This document shows, piece after piece, positions 1 to 12,416 of a stretch of DNA of 64,000 bases; positions within the stretch are counted from its first letter, which is position 1, and each line of letters starts with the position of its first letter. This DNA is from Helichrysum umbraculigerum (Eukaryota > Streptophyta > Magnoliopsida > Asterales > Asteraceae), in the NCBI GenBank assembly GCA_949592205.1, contig CATIUR010000006.1, positions 6,395,001-6,459,000 on the forward strand, read 5' to 3'. The translations under genes and the position numbers were made by a program. A model generated the notes under the pieces. The model was given only the letters and a program-made list of their open reading frames with translations. It did not search any database and was not told the origin of the DNA.

Positions 1-1
1 T

Positions 2-700
2 CACTTTATGGAGAAGGAAGGAATAGTTTTAGGACATCGAATATCAAAGTCAGGAATCGAAGTAGACAAAGCAAAAGTCGAAACCATTGCCAAACTTCCA
101 CCACCAACCAACGTCAAAGCCATTAGAAGCTTTCTAGGACATGCTGGGTTCTGCCGCCGCTTTTTCAAGGATTTCTCCAAGATTTCTCGACCTATCACCC
201 ACCTTCTAGGAAAAGACATCAAGTTTGTGTTTGACGAGAACTGCATGAAGGCTTTCAACTACCTGAAGAAGGAGCTTACAAATGCACCAATCATGGTCCC
301 TCCAGATTGGAGCCTACCATTTGAGATCATGTGCAATGCTAGTGACTTCGCAGTTGGGACAGTTCTAGGTCAAAGGAAGGATAATCACTTTCGACCAATC
401 TATTACGCTAGCAAAACACTTACAGATGCTCAAGAGAACAATACAACTACAGAAAAAGAGCTGTTAGCCGTAGTATTTGCCTTTGACAAATTTAGATCCT
501 ACCTAATATTGTCCAAAACAATAGTATACACGGATCACTCAGCTCTAAAATACCTCTTCAAGAAGCAAGACGCAAAGCCTAGATTGTTACGATGGATCCT
601 ACTCCTACAAGAATTCGACATCGAGATAAAAGATAAGAAAGGAGCAGAAAATGTCGCCGCAGATCATTTAAGTCGACTTGAAAATCCATCAATGAAATAA
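2..700 (+). pseudogene. pol: Athila-type Ty3 pol fragment: end of RT and RNase H
   Basis: C-terminal part of a reverse transcriptase followed by RNase H of an Athila-type Ty3 retrotransposon, cut by the window's left edge. The frame is open from base 2. The RT connection is marked by GIVLGHRISKSGIEVDKAK and the thumb by SFLGHAGFCRRFFKDFSKIS. RNase H follows with EKELLAVVFAFDKFRSYL, YTDHSALKYL and AADHLSRLENP, so the later acidic catalytic residues are visible. The first catalytic aspartate, normally in a CDAS motif, is Asn here (CNAS, codon at 335-337), which should disable RNase H. An in-frame TAA at 698-700 ends the frame, but clearly homologous polyprotein sequence continues behind it. Family assignment rests on the characteristic Athila RT/RNase H wording and on the integrase downstream. 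It is dead as a gene. Confidence 0.92.
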
Positions 701-2066
701 CTTGCAGAAAGAGATATTAAAGATCGATTTCTAGAAGAGCAGTTAATGAGTTTAGGAGAAAAAATGCAAGGTTCGCAATTCACTGACGATCCTTGGTTTG
801 CAGACATTGCCAAATTTCGTAGTTGGAGGGATCACAAGAAAAGGGATGATCTCATCGCGAAAACAAAAATTCTTCCGCGACATCAAGCATTACTTTTGGG
901 ATGATCCATATTTGTTCAAGGTCTGTCCCGACCAAATAGTAAGAAGATGTGTCGATGGGAAATAAGCCGAACACATACTCCACCAAAGCCATCACGGACC
1001 CACCGGATGACATCATGCAGCTAATCTGACAGCAAAGAAAGTCTACGACTCAGGATTCTACTGGCCTACCATTTTCAGAGATGCACAAGACTTGGTGAAA
1101 TGCTGCAATATTTGTCAAAGGTTTGGAAAGATCACAACGTGTAACGAAATGCCGTTCACGAATATCTAAGTATGTGAAATATTTGACATATGGGGATTAG
1201 ACTTCATGGGACCATTTCCGAAATCTTACGAAAAAGAATATATTCTAGTAGCTGTCGATTACGTATCAAGATAGACCGAAGCCCAAGCCTTTCCAACAAA
1301 TGACTCAAGAGTCGTAACCAAGTTCTTAAAACAGCTATTTTTTCGGTTTGGAACACCTCGAGCAATCATCAGTGATCGAGGCACGCACTTTCGCAATACT
1401 CAGTTTATGAAACTATCGCAACAATATGGTGTTACCCACAAGACCTCTACGGCCTACCACCCGCAGACAAATGGGCAAGCTGAGATTACAAACCGGGCAC
1501 TAAAAAGGATCTTGGAACGAACAGTTGGTCAACACAAGGAAAGATGGGTAGATAAGCTAGACGATGCTTTATGAGCATTTCGGACAGCTTATAAAACACC
1601 ATTAGGAACAACCCTCTATAGGCTCGTTTATGGAAAGGCGTGTCATCTCCCGATCGAACTAGAATACAAAGCTTACTGGGCACTGAAGAACTGTAGTTTA
1701 GATCCTACAATAACGGGAACGCACCGGAGAATGCAACTAAATGAGCTAGCGGAATTAAGGGATCAAGCTTATGAAAGATCCTACAAATTCAAGGAAAGAA
1801 CCAAGCTGCTCCACGATTCAAAGCTCCGCCCCACACGCTTCAATCCAGGTGATAAAGTTCTACTCTTTAACTCCCGTTTTAAGAAGTTTTCTGGTAAGTT
1901 CAAAACACGATGGAGCGGTCCATTCACAATCTCTGAAGTATTTCCCTATGGTGCCATCGAACTCGAGGCTCCAGACGAAAATTTCAAAGTAAACGGTCAC
2001 CGATTAAAACACTACGTAGAAGACTTTCCCTCAAATGAGGAAGTCTATAACTACGAATCACCCTAA
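701..2066 (+). pseudogene. pol: Athila-type integrase, decayed
   Basis: Continuation of the same polyprotein: linker, integrase zinc finger, catalytic core and C-terminal domain. Visible in order: KHYFWDDPYLFKVCPDQIVRRC around 880-950; an HHCC-type finger ending CCNICQRFGKI near 1100-1140; a core with WGLDFMGPFPKS, SDRGTHFRNTQF, TAYHPQTNGQAE (the DDE residues are recognisable); and the C-terminal part RFNPGDKVLLFNSRFK...SGPF up to a natural stop at 2064-2066. The catalytic core lacks a long open frame because of several stop codons (for example near 960, 1168, 1273 and 1573) and frame changes before 950. The last 336 bases (1731-2066) are open. No chromodomain follows, as expected for Athila and unlike the Tekay elements elsewhere in the window. 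Confidence 0.9.
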
Positions 2067-2319
2067 TAGAAAAATGGGTATAAAAGAGTCAAGCTACGAG
2101 ACTCGATAAACAAAACGCTCTTGGGAGGCATCCCAAGCCTATCTTATGTTTTCTGCATTAATTTTCTTTTACTGTTATGTTTGAACTAATCCATTTTTTC
2201 TATGCAGTACCTCGCCTTACGAAAGACTGATGATTTTAGACCATTAACCTTTTGTATTTTGCAGGATGAGTTCGCAGTCAGACAAAGCATGAGCCCCTAG
2301 TTAGAGACGCTCGCGTGCC

Positions 2320-2928
2320 ATGCATCACTCCCGGAGTTCATCACCGGGTAGTAGCATGAGGACTGTCAAGGGATCCCAGTCACCACCTCCTAGTTTGGAT
2401 GAGATTTCGGCAGACTTGGTGGAGGTGCACGTTCAGGAGTCATTCCTGTTACGTCCCATCCATGCCAGGTTACTTTCATCTCACCGACTAGCGGGACAGA
2501 CCGCAGGGACCTCCAGAGTACCCACCTTTGAGCATGGGGTTACTACTGCGGACCCTGCTGTCAATTGGTCTATACTGAGAGCCCTTGAGGTCCAGCACAC
2601 TGCCATCTCTGAGATCCACACTGCTCTAGGCCTTACCTCCACACCTGTGTGCCCCTTTCAAATGGGACCTGATCCCGCTCCGCACATTCCACCATGGGAC
2701 TTATTCCCACCTTGGAGCTTGACTGCGCAGGACCACCCCACTTTTATGGACCCACTAGAGGAGGAGGCTGCTGCACTGGACGTTTAGATTCAGGGTCCAG
2801 AGGATGGCACTGCATCTCCTGTCTATACCATCGAGGAGTCAGCATCTCCTACATCGATCGTGGATAACACGATCTTTATGGAATATGACTTCACCGACTG
2901 GGAGGCGCTCTATGCTGACATGGATTAG
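2320..2928 (+). pseudogene. Pro/Ser-rich ORF between integrase and 3' LTR, one internal stop
   Basis: Open from ATG 2320 to TAG 2785-2787, then in the same frame to a second TAG at 2926-2928, which gives a 203-codon unit with one internal stop. The N-terminus is Ser/Arg-rich (MHHSRSSSPGSS). The middle has a short region that could be helical (WSILRALEVQHTAISEIHTA), followed by Pro/Trp-rich sequence (PHIPPWDLFPPWS). The C-terminus is acidic and ends YDFTDWEALYADMD. I see no signal peptide or membrane segment. It occupies the place where some Athila elements carry an envelope-like ORF, but nothing here supports an envelope function and I do not recognise the product. It may be a degenerate additional ORF of the element. 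Confidence 0.45.
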
Positions 2929-4600
2929 CTTTTTTTAGTTATTTTATGTTTGATATTAACTTATATTGACATTTGTGTTTTCTGAAGGATGTGTACTATG
3001 CAGAATTCGAAGTAGGATTTGTGGAACAAGTTCATTTTAAATGAGCCTGGTCCATTTTCAGCAAATTCACACACTTGAATCTGGTCCATAAAATCCAGTG
3101 GCAACGCACGCAGCACAAGGAAATATCTCTTCTAACCTTATTTTGCTTGATTAAACACACTAAAACTCTAAGTGTGGGATTACTACTCACAAATAGAAAA
3201 TGACTTCAAAATATTGACCTTTATTCAAAAATCTAAGTGTGGGATTGGCCTAACTTAGAAGTAGAACATTAGGGACAATGTTCTTTTAAGTGTGGGATAG
3301 CAGTAGTATTGACTACTGTATTGCAACATAAACTTTTGATCAAACTTTTTAGCAAAACTCAGATTTTCAGCGAAATTTTCAAAATTTTTGAATCGAGGAA
3401 AGTCCAAAAAGGGTATTTCTGGTTAACAAAAGTTCAAAAGGTTTGGCAAATCGACTATGACGAGCAAAACTCTTTGATAACTTTCAAACCAAGATTCAAA
3501 ACAAGCGATCGCATGACTAGGCACAAAACCACCCAAAATGAGTGAGGAATCTTGAGCCATATAAAAGCATTCACCTTTAATGCTTCAATTTTTCGACTAT
3601 GAGTGTGCCGATGTATGCCTTCTCAAGTTAGAACTTGTTCGAAGAATACATTTCGAAGTTACAAAAATGAGCGTCATACGTGGCGAAGGTGCAATTAGAG
3701 GATCTTGACATTCCCTAGGATAAAACCCTCTCGTAAAACCCCCGTTTTCAAGCCTAACCCGGCCAATGCCCATCTTTGGCATTGAAGTTCGTTTAGAAAA
3801 CCTGTTGAGCCTTAGCCTTTTCCTTTCGAAAACTCACTTCAAAACCAACCCTTTCTTTACATGCCATAGCCTAAGTTCCTGTTCTGTCAGCAAAATCACT
3901 GCAAGAAACACACTTCTAGAAGGAATCCCAAAAGAAAAAAAAAGGAATATCATCCACAAAAAGACTCCAAAGAAAGGCGTAACAAAAGCTGCCAAAGAAA
4001 TCAAAGAGCTAAAAACCCAAGGATCATTTAAAGCCAAGGGAAAGGTTCTTCAAAGAAGAAAAAGTTACGAAAAGAAGGCTCTCAAAGAGAGGGACCCAAA
4101 AAGAGGTATCAACTAAAACGTCAAAGATAAGTCATCACAGACAACTCTTACGCTATATTAGTCTCCCAATTAAACCACCTGCAAAAAACCCTTCTTTCAT
4201 ACACCACCTTCACCTTTTACGAATGTCTAGGGATAATTAGCACCGTCCTCATTTAAGTATTGTAGATTTGATTCTCGATCAAGCTTATGACAACGGAAGA
4301 GCCACATGACTGGCCCCTGAGTGAATTAGAAGTTAGGAAACCCGATACACTTGAGTGAATTGAGTGACCACCTGTGAGGACCCCAGTCATGTATATCTTA
4401 CGTCATGAAGATTGGAAAGAGAGCTTGTTAGAACCAAAAAGTTTGGGAAACATCGAAGGTTAAAACCTCGTCTGAAATCTTTTTACTAAGCCTGCAGGAA
4501 TCAAAGTTCTCCGGGATACGAAGACACCCTCCCAGACTTTCACAATAAAACTTGCTGAAGGTTTGCTTGAGGACAAGCAAAACTATAAGTGTGGGATACT
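2929..4600 (+). other. Athila 3' untranslated interior with repeated PPT-like motifs
   Basis: No convincing gene. The short ORFs here, such as the Lys-rich 3766-4116, look like chance frames. The stretch contains the motif AAGTGTGGGAT near 3170, 3232, 3287 and, immediately before the LTR, 4587. A block near 4220-4400 (gataattagc...gtcctc, gaattgagtgaccacct) recurs at 6880-7070 just before the second Athila LTR, which shows that both are the 3' interior of the same kind of element. Confidence 0.6.
4586..4600 (+). promoter_or_regulatory. Polypurine-tract-like site before Athila LTR A
   Basis: TAAGTGTGGGATACT lies directly against the LTR start TGATATCGCG. The same words precede the second LTR at 7281. 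In LTR retrotransposons this position primes plus-strand DNA synthesis. Confidence 0.6.
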
Positions 4601-6490
4601 TGATATCGCGTAAAAAGTCACGTTTTTACCACCGATATCTCTCTTATTCTGGAGCAATACTTGGCATTTGGACTCAAAAAATGCACAAATCATTGATAAT
4701 ATGCTAAGAAGATCAAAACAAGGTGGCACGAGCAAAATCAAGCAAAACGGCCGAAAAACTAAGATTCCACGCACAGTTGAAGATTCAAGACACCAAAATG
4801 AGATTTCAAGACAAAAGTGCCCATCACCAACATCCATCTTACTCAAGATGTTCGTTTTCAAATTACGAATCCAATAGAAGAAGAATCGGCAAAAACGGAT
4901 GAAGAATGAAGATTCAACGCACGCCGGAAGATTCAAACGATTCGTACGACACATCTAAAGTTCAGAGACATATTTTTGGGATATCTTTTCATCAAAATCT
5001 TCCCTTTTGAAAAATGAATCCAACAAAAAAAGAATCGACACAAACGGACGCATAACGAAGAAAATACGCACGAATCGAGAAACGAGGCAACATGCGATGA
5101 ACCGGTGAGAGGGGGGTGCCAGCTGCCGCCGGCCAGCCACCCCACCGCCGCTGGCTGCCACCTAGCCGCCGCCGGCTGGCTGTCACCAGCACGGTTCCCG
5201 CTTTTTGGTCCTTTAACGTACCTGGTGCACCACCTTTTCCACCTTTATCGTACCCAGTGCCACCACCTTTTCCACCTTTTGCTATTGTGAGCTTCTACTT
5301 GCTAAAATGCACCAAAGCTCTCCTATAAATAGGAGGCATGAGGCTCATTTGCAAAATGCACCTAGGCACCTACATATATACACATTCCACACTTTGGAAA
5401 ACACATTTCTTTATCTTTTATTTCTTGTAATATTAGTGGTAATTCTTCCTAGTTAATTAGACTAGCTAATTAACTAGTCAAGGAAGATTTGTACGGAGGT
5501 GCTCCGGGACGCATATTTTAGCTTCGAGTTATTGTACTTCTTTCCAGGTGTTAATCTATCTTTCATATTTAATATGCTTGTTCTTTCTTTAATAAATTTA
5601 AATATGCATGCTAGAACTACCATGATTAGCTAAATAACTCAATTGTCTGCTATGATAGTCGTTTAGAAAGTATTAAATATGTGACTATGCGGTATGTTAT
5701 GAGATTGCGGATGGTTTATATTACAAATGGATATAGGAATTAAATCTTTATCGTTTATCTGCCCAACTCATGTTATGACTAAAACCTTATCAAAAAATGA
5801 ACGTAGCTAACTCATAGGATACGGGTCACTTAGTTATACTATGTTAGATTGAATCATTGAGCTCGGCATGGCCGGTGTTCTCTAGGCCAAAATAGGATCC
5901 AAGAGACACGGAATATGGGAATAGAGGTAGATTAAGATTAGATTCATATAGACGATATTTTTGAGACAACTTTCGAAATATCCTCAACTTAGATAATACT
6001 TTTGTATGCTTAAATTGAACTGTTGCTTTAATCGTCTTATTGCATGTTCTTGTTTGATTGTTGCCTTAGGATGACTATCGTGAAATAATATGACGGCCCC
6101 TATTCGACTATTCTTTTATATAGTACTGGAAACGCTTATGGCGGAGTACAAATGTATGGAAGTCAAGAACGATCGAAGGTAGTTATATTATGAATCGAAT
6201 AACAAACGTATTACCTAGGTTTCCATTTGTAACATAAATCACCCCTGTTTTGTCGCATCCCTAAGTAATGTTGATGACTCGTACGAATAAGCGATGACAT
6301 ATTATCCGGCCGCCTAGACCGGTTGGCCCAACCTATTCCGGTGAGGATAATCCTCGTTCATAAGATTGTTTATTCAACAAACTATGCCATGATTCGGACA
6401 TCTCTGACGACCGAGATTGGGGAGTAGGATTCGAGGTTGACTGACGGATAATGTGGGTATACATTTGAGAGAACTTTCGGTGTGTACTTT
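4601..6490 (+). repeat. Athila-type LTR A, 3' end truncated
   Basis: Begins TGATATCGCGTAAAAAGTCA after the PPT and matches the starts at 7281, 54827 and 61368. It has a TATA box at 5324-5331. Just upstream of that box is a GC-rich stretch with repeated CCGCCGGC/GGCTGGC words (5115-5185), then a direct repeat of about 34 bp containing GTGCCACCACC (5217-5280). The middle (GGAGTACAAATGTATGGAAG, 6140-6165) matches the corresponding part of LTR B. The last several hundred bases found in LTR B are missing. The right boundary near 6490 is approximate. Confidence 0.7.
5324..5331 (+). promoter_or_regulatory. TATA box of Athila LTR A
   Basis: TATAAATA in the context tctcctataaataggagg, at the same relative place as in the three other Athila LTRs of the window. 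Transcription would start about 30 bp downstream, giving the U3/R boundary. Confidence 0.6.
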
Positions 6491-7280
6491 AATATATTAT
6501 GCAATCCATGTGACATTCTATTTGCCTGATTGCGGACACCTCCGCGTTAGCCCGATAGGAGAATTGTAGTAATAAAAAAGAGATGTCCGAAAGAAAAGCA
6601 AAGAAAAATATTCTTGGGAGTTCTCTGGCAAAGAAGTTCTGAAGAAAGAAAAGAAAATAAAAAGCAGAAAAAGAAAGAAAAGAAAATAAAGCTAAGTGCT
6701 TCAAAGTATCAATCGTTCAAAGGAAGATCCGATGAAATACGAGTAGCTATCTTCTCCGTTCTCAAGTAAGTTTTTCATTATTCTTAGAATGCCTAGGATA
6801 AGCAACCCCTTTCAACAAAAAATCACCACTATCAAATACCCCTTAACCCTTACAAAAATTACAACCCACTTGAATGTCTTGGGATAATTAGCGCCGTCCT
6901 CTTCCTAAGTGGTGGAGATCCGATTCTCGACCAAGCTTATGATGATGAGTGCTGCATGACTGGCTATTTGAGCGATTTAAATTGTGATAGAATGATAGGA
7001 AACTCGATACACTCTGAGTGAATTGAGTGACCACCTTTAGTGAGATCGCCTAGTCATGTATACTCCAAGATCACGAGATTTAGAAAGTATGCCTAGGAAA
7101 GTCAGTACTTATTTCTGAAAGGATCATCTTAACTTTCCCTGTGTTCTCAAAATAATCTTTCCCATGTAACCAAGTGGTGTCTTTTTGGAAATGTTCTAAC
7201 TAACCTAAACTATGAAATGTTTTCACAAGACATAACTGAGTTGTTGCTTCAGGACAAGCAACGTTTAAGTGTGGGATACT
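6491..7280 (+). repeat. 3' interior fragment of a second Athila element
   Basis: Non-coding. It contains a purine-rich AAAGAAAAG stretch (6580-6690) comparable to 3920-3970 and a block at 6880-7070 homologous to 4220-4400. It ends TTTAAGTGTGGGATACT, the PPT-like site, directly before LTR B. The left junction with truncated LTR A is not sharp to the eye. The arrangement suggests unequal recombination or a deletion between two tandem or nested Athila copies. Confidence 0.6.
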
Positions 7281-9654
7281 TGATGTGACTCAAAAAGTCA
7301 TGTTTTTAAGGACTTATTTCCGCACTTTTTGGACTATTCTCTGGTGAAACATTTCAAAATAATTATTTATCACAAAAAATCACCAAGGTAGTCTAAATAC
7401 AGACGTTGCTACAAAAATCAGTTAAAACATCCAATTTACTCGCAAACCGAGGCAAAAACAATCACCTTAAATATTCCGTTCTTAATTATCCTATGAAATT
7501 AAATCTTAATGCATATTTTATGAATCCATAGGAAAATCCAAGACCAAAGGTGAAAGAATCAAGAGAAACGGGCAAAGAACGAAGAAGATGTGCAGTCTGG
7601 AAGCCCGCCGATCGTCATCCGGAACACGCAAAAGTTAAATATCTCCAAATTTGGCAAACTTAGTGTCATCTGAAGCATAACAGAAAAACAAATCCAACGG
7701 CGCAAGAATCAAGCAAAATGGGTTTAAAACGAAGAAGATACTGATAAAAGCAACCGAGGAGTCAGCGGAGGACAAATGGAGCACCAACCCCCCCCCCCCT
7801 CCACCCAAGGTACCATATACGGTACCCTAGGTGCCGTATATGGCCCTTTGGGTACCACTTGGTGCCTGATTTGCCTAGTAAATGGTACTTGGGGTGCCAT
7901 TTGACCCCCCCGTTGCTTGCTCGCCCCGTTTGATGCTTGTTCTGGATGCTTAAAGACTTGTACCTCAAGCCCTAACCCTCTCCTATAAATACTTGGTTCA
8001 TTTCCTCATTTCAAACACACCTCTCATTCACAAATCTCTCTCTCTCTCTCTCTACTTTCTCTCTCTAGAATACTTTCTTCAGTTTTGTAGTTAATTTAGT
8101 TAGTTTCTCTCTCTAGAGAACTAGAGAGATATAAGTAGTGGTTAGAGCTAGAGGAAAGTTGTAATTGGGTAATCAAGCTGTAGCAAGGTTATTCAAGTCA
8201 AACTGTTGTAATCCTCAGTATTACTCTTCTAATCCGGTGATATTATCTTACTCTCTTACTGTTATAATGTTTACTTTGTATGTTATTTCAGTACGACTTA
8301 TGATGATTGCCATGTTGATTATGTAGATTAATATGTGATTGTTGAAATGTAGATGTTAGGATTAGGGATGATGTTTAATTAATATCTCTTATATACGATT
8401 GGTAGTTGTTATGCTACGTACATGTTTAACTAATCCTGGATGTAGACTTAATTAATCACCCTTTCCGGTCTCTCACGTGACTGTATCCTTAGGATATGAT
8501 CTGATCAACCCTAACTACGAATTCACAGTTATATCCTGTTTGTATGAAACTGTGGGATCGCCGTAATACGTCAGAATACTTGGTATAGCGTTGGAAATAC
8601 CACTGGTAGAGTACAAATACGTGGAAGCCAAGGAAATGCCGATCGTCTATCTCACCGTGGATTACCCGGAAGTAACCCTTCCAGATACGGGTCTAGGTCT
8701 TGTTAAGCCGTGAATATGCTATAGTACACCGTTAAACTACCTCTGGTTATAAAGCTGTGTAAAGATACATAAGGTCTTTAAAACACCGTAGATATACCTA
8801 GGGTTAGAGTACTGTGGAAAATTAAGGACACTATACACTGTACACATACCTAGGGATGAGCGACCGATGGCAAAGGAGGGTCTAATCCACGGCGGAAGTA
8901 TTAAAGCTTAATCAGATAAAACATGAGTTAGGAAATGAAAGCAAGGATGCCGACTGTGTTCCCAGATGCTTAAAACCCCTAAACTCTATTTAACCGATAG
9001 TTTAACTTACTCAGCATACAACCAGTATTACTCTGTTAAAATTGGATAGACATAGGTGTTAAGAAAAGTCAGTGTTGTGGACTGTCACCTTATTCCTTAA
9101 CCCCTATCAGAGGGTCGCTTGGTCTCCGAAAGAGACGGTGAGGTGGGTGTGAAGACAGTCCCATCTGACCAGAATCAGGATAACCTAAGATTCAGTGACA
9201 TATGCTTTAGGGTAACATCTAGACGTAGGGTCATAGTGTTTTCACCGACTGTTTAGAAGATTCTTAATTAGAGTAATCACCCATCATTAATATAATGGAT
9301 ATCATTCCCAAAACCCTAATCGTCGAAGCTTCAGCAATCACTCTCTACCTGCTGCTTATATTCTCGTTTACTTTTCTACCCTTTATTTCCTGTCACTAGA
9401 TTAGAATAGATAAAACCAAAACCATACCTACCTTGTTTCTAAACATATCCTATTGTCAAATCATCTTTCGTAGGTCCCAATTCAATTCAATTCGTTCCAA
9501 TTTTGGACGACACTCGAGTTATACTTGCCGCCTTACCCACAAGGTAGGTAGCTAGCATAGTTTGAGAACCGCAAATATAAATTTTAAAACTTCACTGTTC
9601 GCCACCTCTGTTGCTGTCGGAGCATCGATTCGGGATAAAACTCGACCGACGGAC
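7281..9654 (+). repeat. Athila-type LTR B
   Basis: Starts TGATGTGACTCAAAAAGTCA after a PPT-like site. U3 carries palindromic words GGTACCATATACGGTACC and GCCGTATATGGCC at 7809-7845, then a TATA box (7984-7991) and a CT-rich leader. The 3' part matches LTR C (ATACCACTGGTAGAGTACAA; CAGTGACATATG). It ends near ggacggggtgacgac at 9654 without a visible Athila PBS behind it, so it is a 3' LTR or an LTR cut at its end. Truncated Tekay-type LTR sequence follows directly. Confidence 0.75.
7984..7991 (+). promoter_or_regulatory. TATA box of Athila LTR B
   Basis: TATAAATA followed about 45 bp later by a long CT dinucleotide run (8035-8056), the same order as in LTRs C and D. Confidence 0.6.
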
Positions 9655-10459
9655 GGGGTGACGACTATCATCATCACCAAAACTTAGTTTCATTTCATCA
9701 TAAATTCATCATCTTGAAGAGAAATCAAAAGAAGGAGCAAAACACAAGATCATTATCATCTTCTTCTACACTTGTTTCTTCATCATTTCCTTTGTAAGAA
9801 AACCTACCTTTTCTTTAGATTTGATTGCATGTTAATTACTTACATGTTTTATGGCTCTATCAACTAGAAAATGTCCAAATATGATGTTAAAAATCATTTT
9901 TGAAGATCTTACATAAACATGCACAATCTGTCCCAGAAAAGTCAGTTTACTAAATCGACCATAACTTGAGTTATACTTCGAATTGGACCATAAAACTTAT
10001 GTCAAAATCTTCATATTGAAGAGTGCTACAAAAAGTTCTTCTTTGGCTACTTCCAGAAACGTACGAATTTTTAGCTACATACTAATCTTTGCAAGCTGTC
10101 TGTTTTGAGTCGAAAACTGTGTTCGGTTCACTCGTGAATTTATTTACCTATCTAGATGGACTCTAAAATTACCGGAAAAATTACATAATGAACTAGACTC
10201 ATAGATGATCAGTTGACAATTTTTATGAGAATTGTTGTGGACCAGAAAGCGTCAAAAATAAATGGCGAAACAAACCGACAAAACCAAAAATACATTTTAA
10301 GGATTGATTTTGCAATAAACATAAAACTGACACTTCGGGCCGATATAAAATGTACCGATAATTTTCTAAGGCTTAGTTAACTATTTTAAGACTACCCTAA
10401 AAGTTTCGGGTCAAACCGAGGTCGTTTGTCCACGTTCACGAACTTTAAATTCTCAGACC

Positions 10460-10770
10460 TGCGAAACTGAACACTGCGAAACTGAACCCTGCGAAACTGA
10501 CTTGTTGCGAAACTGGACCTTCACGCTGACTTTCAGACTTGACTTTCGTATCCCCACTTTTGGATATGTCTATATGCGAAACTGCTACTTTCGTCTATAT
10601 AATTACCTTCGCACGATCATACTTTCGCACTACCATACTTTCGCACATAAGTATATGCTTTCACTCGGAATCCTACTTTTGCAACTCGACACATAAATGT
10701 TAGTTTCACTTGAGAAGCTAGTTTCACATCTAGTTTCTCACAAGCAAGTTTCTCTTTGACTTTATTTGAC
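10460..10770 (+). repeat. GCGAAACTG motif array inside an LTR
   Basis: Four near-tandem copies of TGCGAAACTG (10467-10517), more at 10572, and inverted forms such as CTTTCGCAC and AGTTTCTC up to about 10770. It sits between the GGTCAAACCGAGGTCG and CACCAACGGGCCGTAC landmarks, where other LTRs in the window carry GCGACGTC or GCGACACT arrays. Confidence 0.7.
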
Positions 10771-11099
10771 TTTCTAGTTTCTCTTAATACTTTCAACATC
10801 AACGACGAATAACAATATACGATACAACATACTAATGTACAAGTTATACTTATATGAAACAAACATGATAATACTTTCGAAATTATGATTTCAAACCGTC
10901 ACCAACGGGCCGTACATGTTTTTCAAAACTGCAAACCTAAACGACAAACGAATACTTTGGACATATCTAGTTGAGTGAACACTAGCATGGATGGTCGACT
11001 AAGACATCCACTTACTTATACTTATAATCTCATACGTTTAGGACGTTAGGAAATTTTCGACCTGAGACATATTTGCACTAGAGATGCTAGCAACCACAG

Positions 11100-12033
11100 G
11101 TGAGTTCACAACCCCTACTTTTACTGTTTTCAATACTTCTCTAATAGGGGTGAAGGACATAGCTGTTATTTTACCATTTTGTTACAAAACATACAACGAT
11201 TATTATAAATGCTTTCATGCTTTATACGAAACGTTACGATTTACTCATACTATTGCAAACTGTTTACTTATGAAACCAGGTTTCAAACTATATTCTTGAA
11301 TTGTTTACGACATGACTTTTATACTACTTTGGGAACATGACAACGAATCTTGGTACGGACCTAGGTTTACGAGAGGTAGTTGTAGTACACAAAAGTCGCA
11401 GTGTACACAGCGTATAACCATTAGCTAGGTGACTCTAGCCACTAGATATACGGATAGTACTATCAAGTTGACAGCCCTCCCACTATTATAAGTTGTTGGT
11501 CGCGACATCCGCACGACGGTAGTCGTAACGAGGAGCGTATATTTAAAATGTTACTGTGGCTAAAATGTTAAACATCGTGGATTGGTTATAGCACTAGGGG
11601 TCGTTACTATAACTCATAAGGTCTAGCTAACCTTTGAGGGATCACCGTCTATGTCTCCCTACTATTATAAACTTTTTTGGAAATAACATTTTTCCTATGA
11701 TTAACTACATAGGAATGCATTCCTACTATTTATACAACTGGATTGGTTTTCCAAACGTATACCATTGGATGTGTTGACATCACTAAAACAAAACGATGTG
11801 TTGACATCACTAAAACGAAACGATACTTTTAGGTAACATCCTCACGAAACAACACTTTTGGGTAACATCCAAACAAAACGATACTTTTGGATGATGTTCC
11901 AACTAAAACGAAACATTATTTGACTTTTGAGTCAACAAACTTACAAACAAGCTGGTTTAACAAACTATACTCATAAACATAAAACCTGTGAATTCACTCA
12001 GCATTTTTGTTGACTTTTTGCTATGTCTTTCAG
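11100..12033 (+). other. Putative U5 intron of the Tekay-type LTR
   Basis: Donor-like CAG|GTGAGT at 11097-11105 and acceptor-like CTATGTCTTTCAG|GA ending at 12033, after a T-rich stretch. The equivalent pair is present in every other Tekay-type LTR of the window. It is inferred from consensus only. Confidence 0.35.
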
Positions 12034-12416
12034 GAAACTAGCAGCACCAGTAGGACTGCATACATTCTGGATTATGTGACTCACGAAGAATTAGGGTGCC
12101 ACGTTTTGGGACACTAAGGATTTCCTTTGTATAACTGATTTCCATTCGTCATACTTATGAAATCCTCTGTTGAAATATGTAACTATTAACTATTTGTATC
12201 TTACAAATACTATTCCTATGGCTCTGATGAGTTGTAGCTTTTTGTAACATATGTTTACTTAAATGACATCTTAATTTACTGTTCAGCAATAATCATATGC
12301 TCTGATATGCATGATTGTCCAATGTTTTCGTCGGCGCCCCCGATAACACTAATGCTTCCACTAACCACGATTAACAAATTTGGGGGTGTGACAATGTATC
12401 TCTGCATCACAAAATT

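Larger units (their letters stand above)
9655..12393 (+). repeat. Tekay-type LTR (+), 5' end truncated
   Basis: Ends AAATTTGGGGGTGTGACA at 12393, the typical terminus of the Tekay-type LTRs here. Shared internal landmarks in order: CGAAACAAACCGACAAAACC (10265), GGTCAAACCGAGGTCGTTTG (10410), a short-motif array (10460-10770), CCGTCACCAACGGGCCGTAC (10895), CACAGGTGAGTTCAC (11095) and TTTGTTGACTTTTTGC (12005). The 5' several hundred bases, including the TG terminus, are missing where it abuts Athila LTR B. No PBS follows, so it is a 3' or solo LTR. Confidence 0.75.

Noticed and set aside
3766..4116. Lys-rich 116-codon ORF
   Set aside because: It lies in the Athila 3' untranslated interior; composition follows the purine-rich DNA and the comparable region at 6580-6700 has no such frame.
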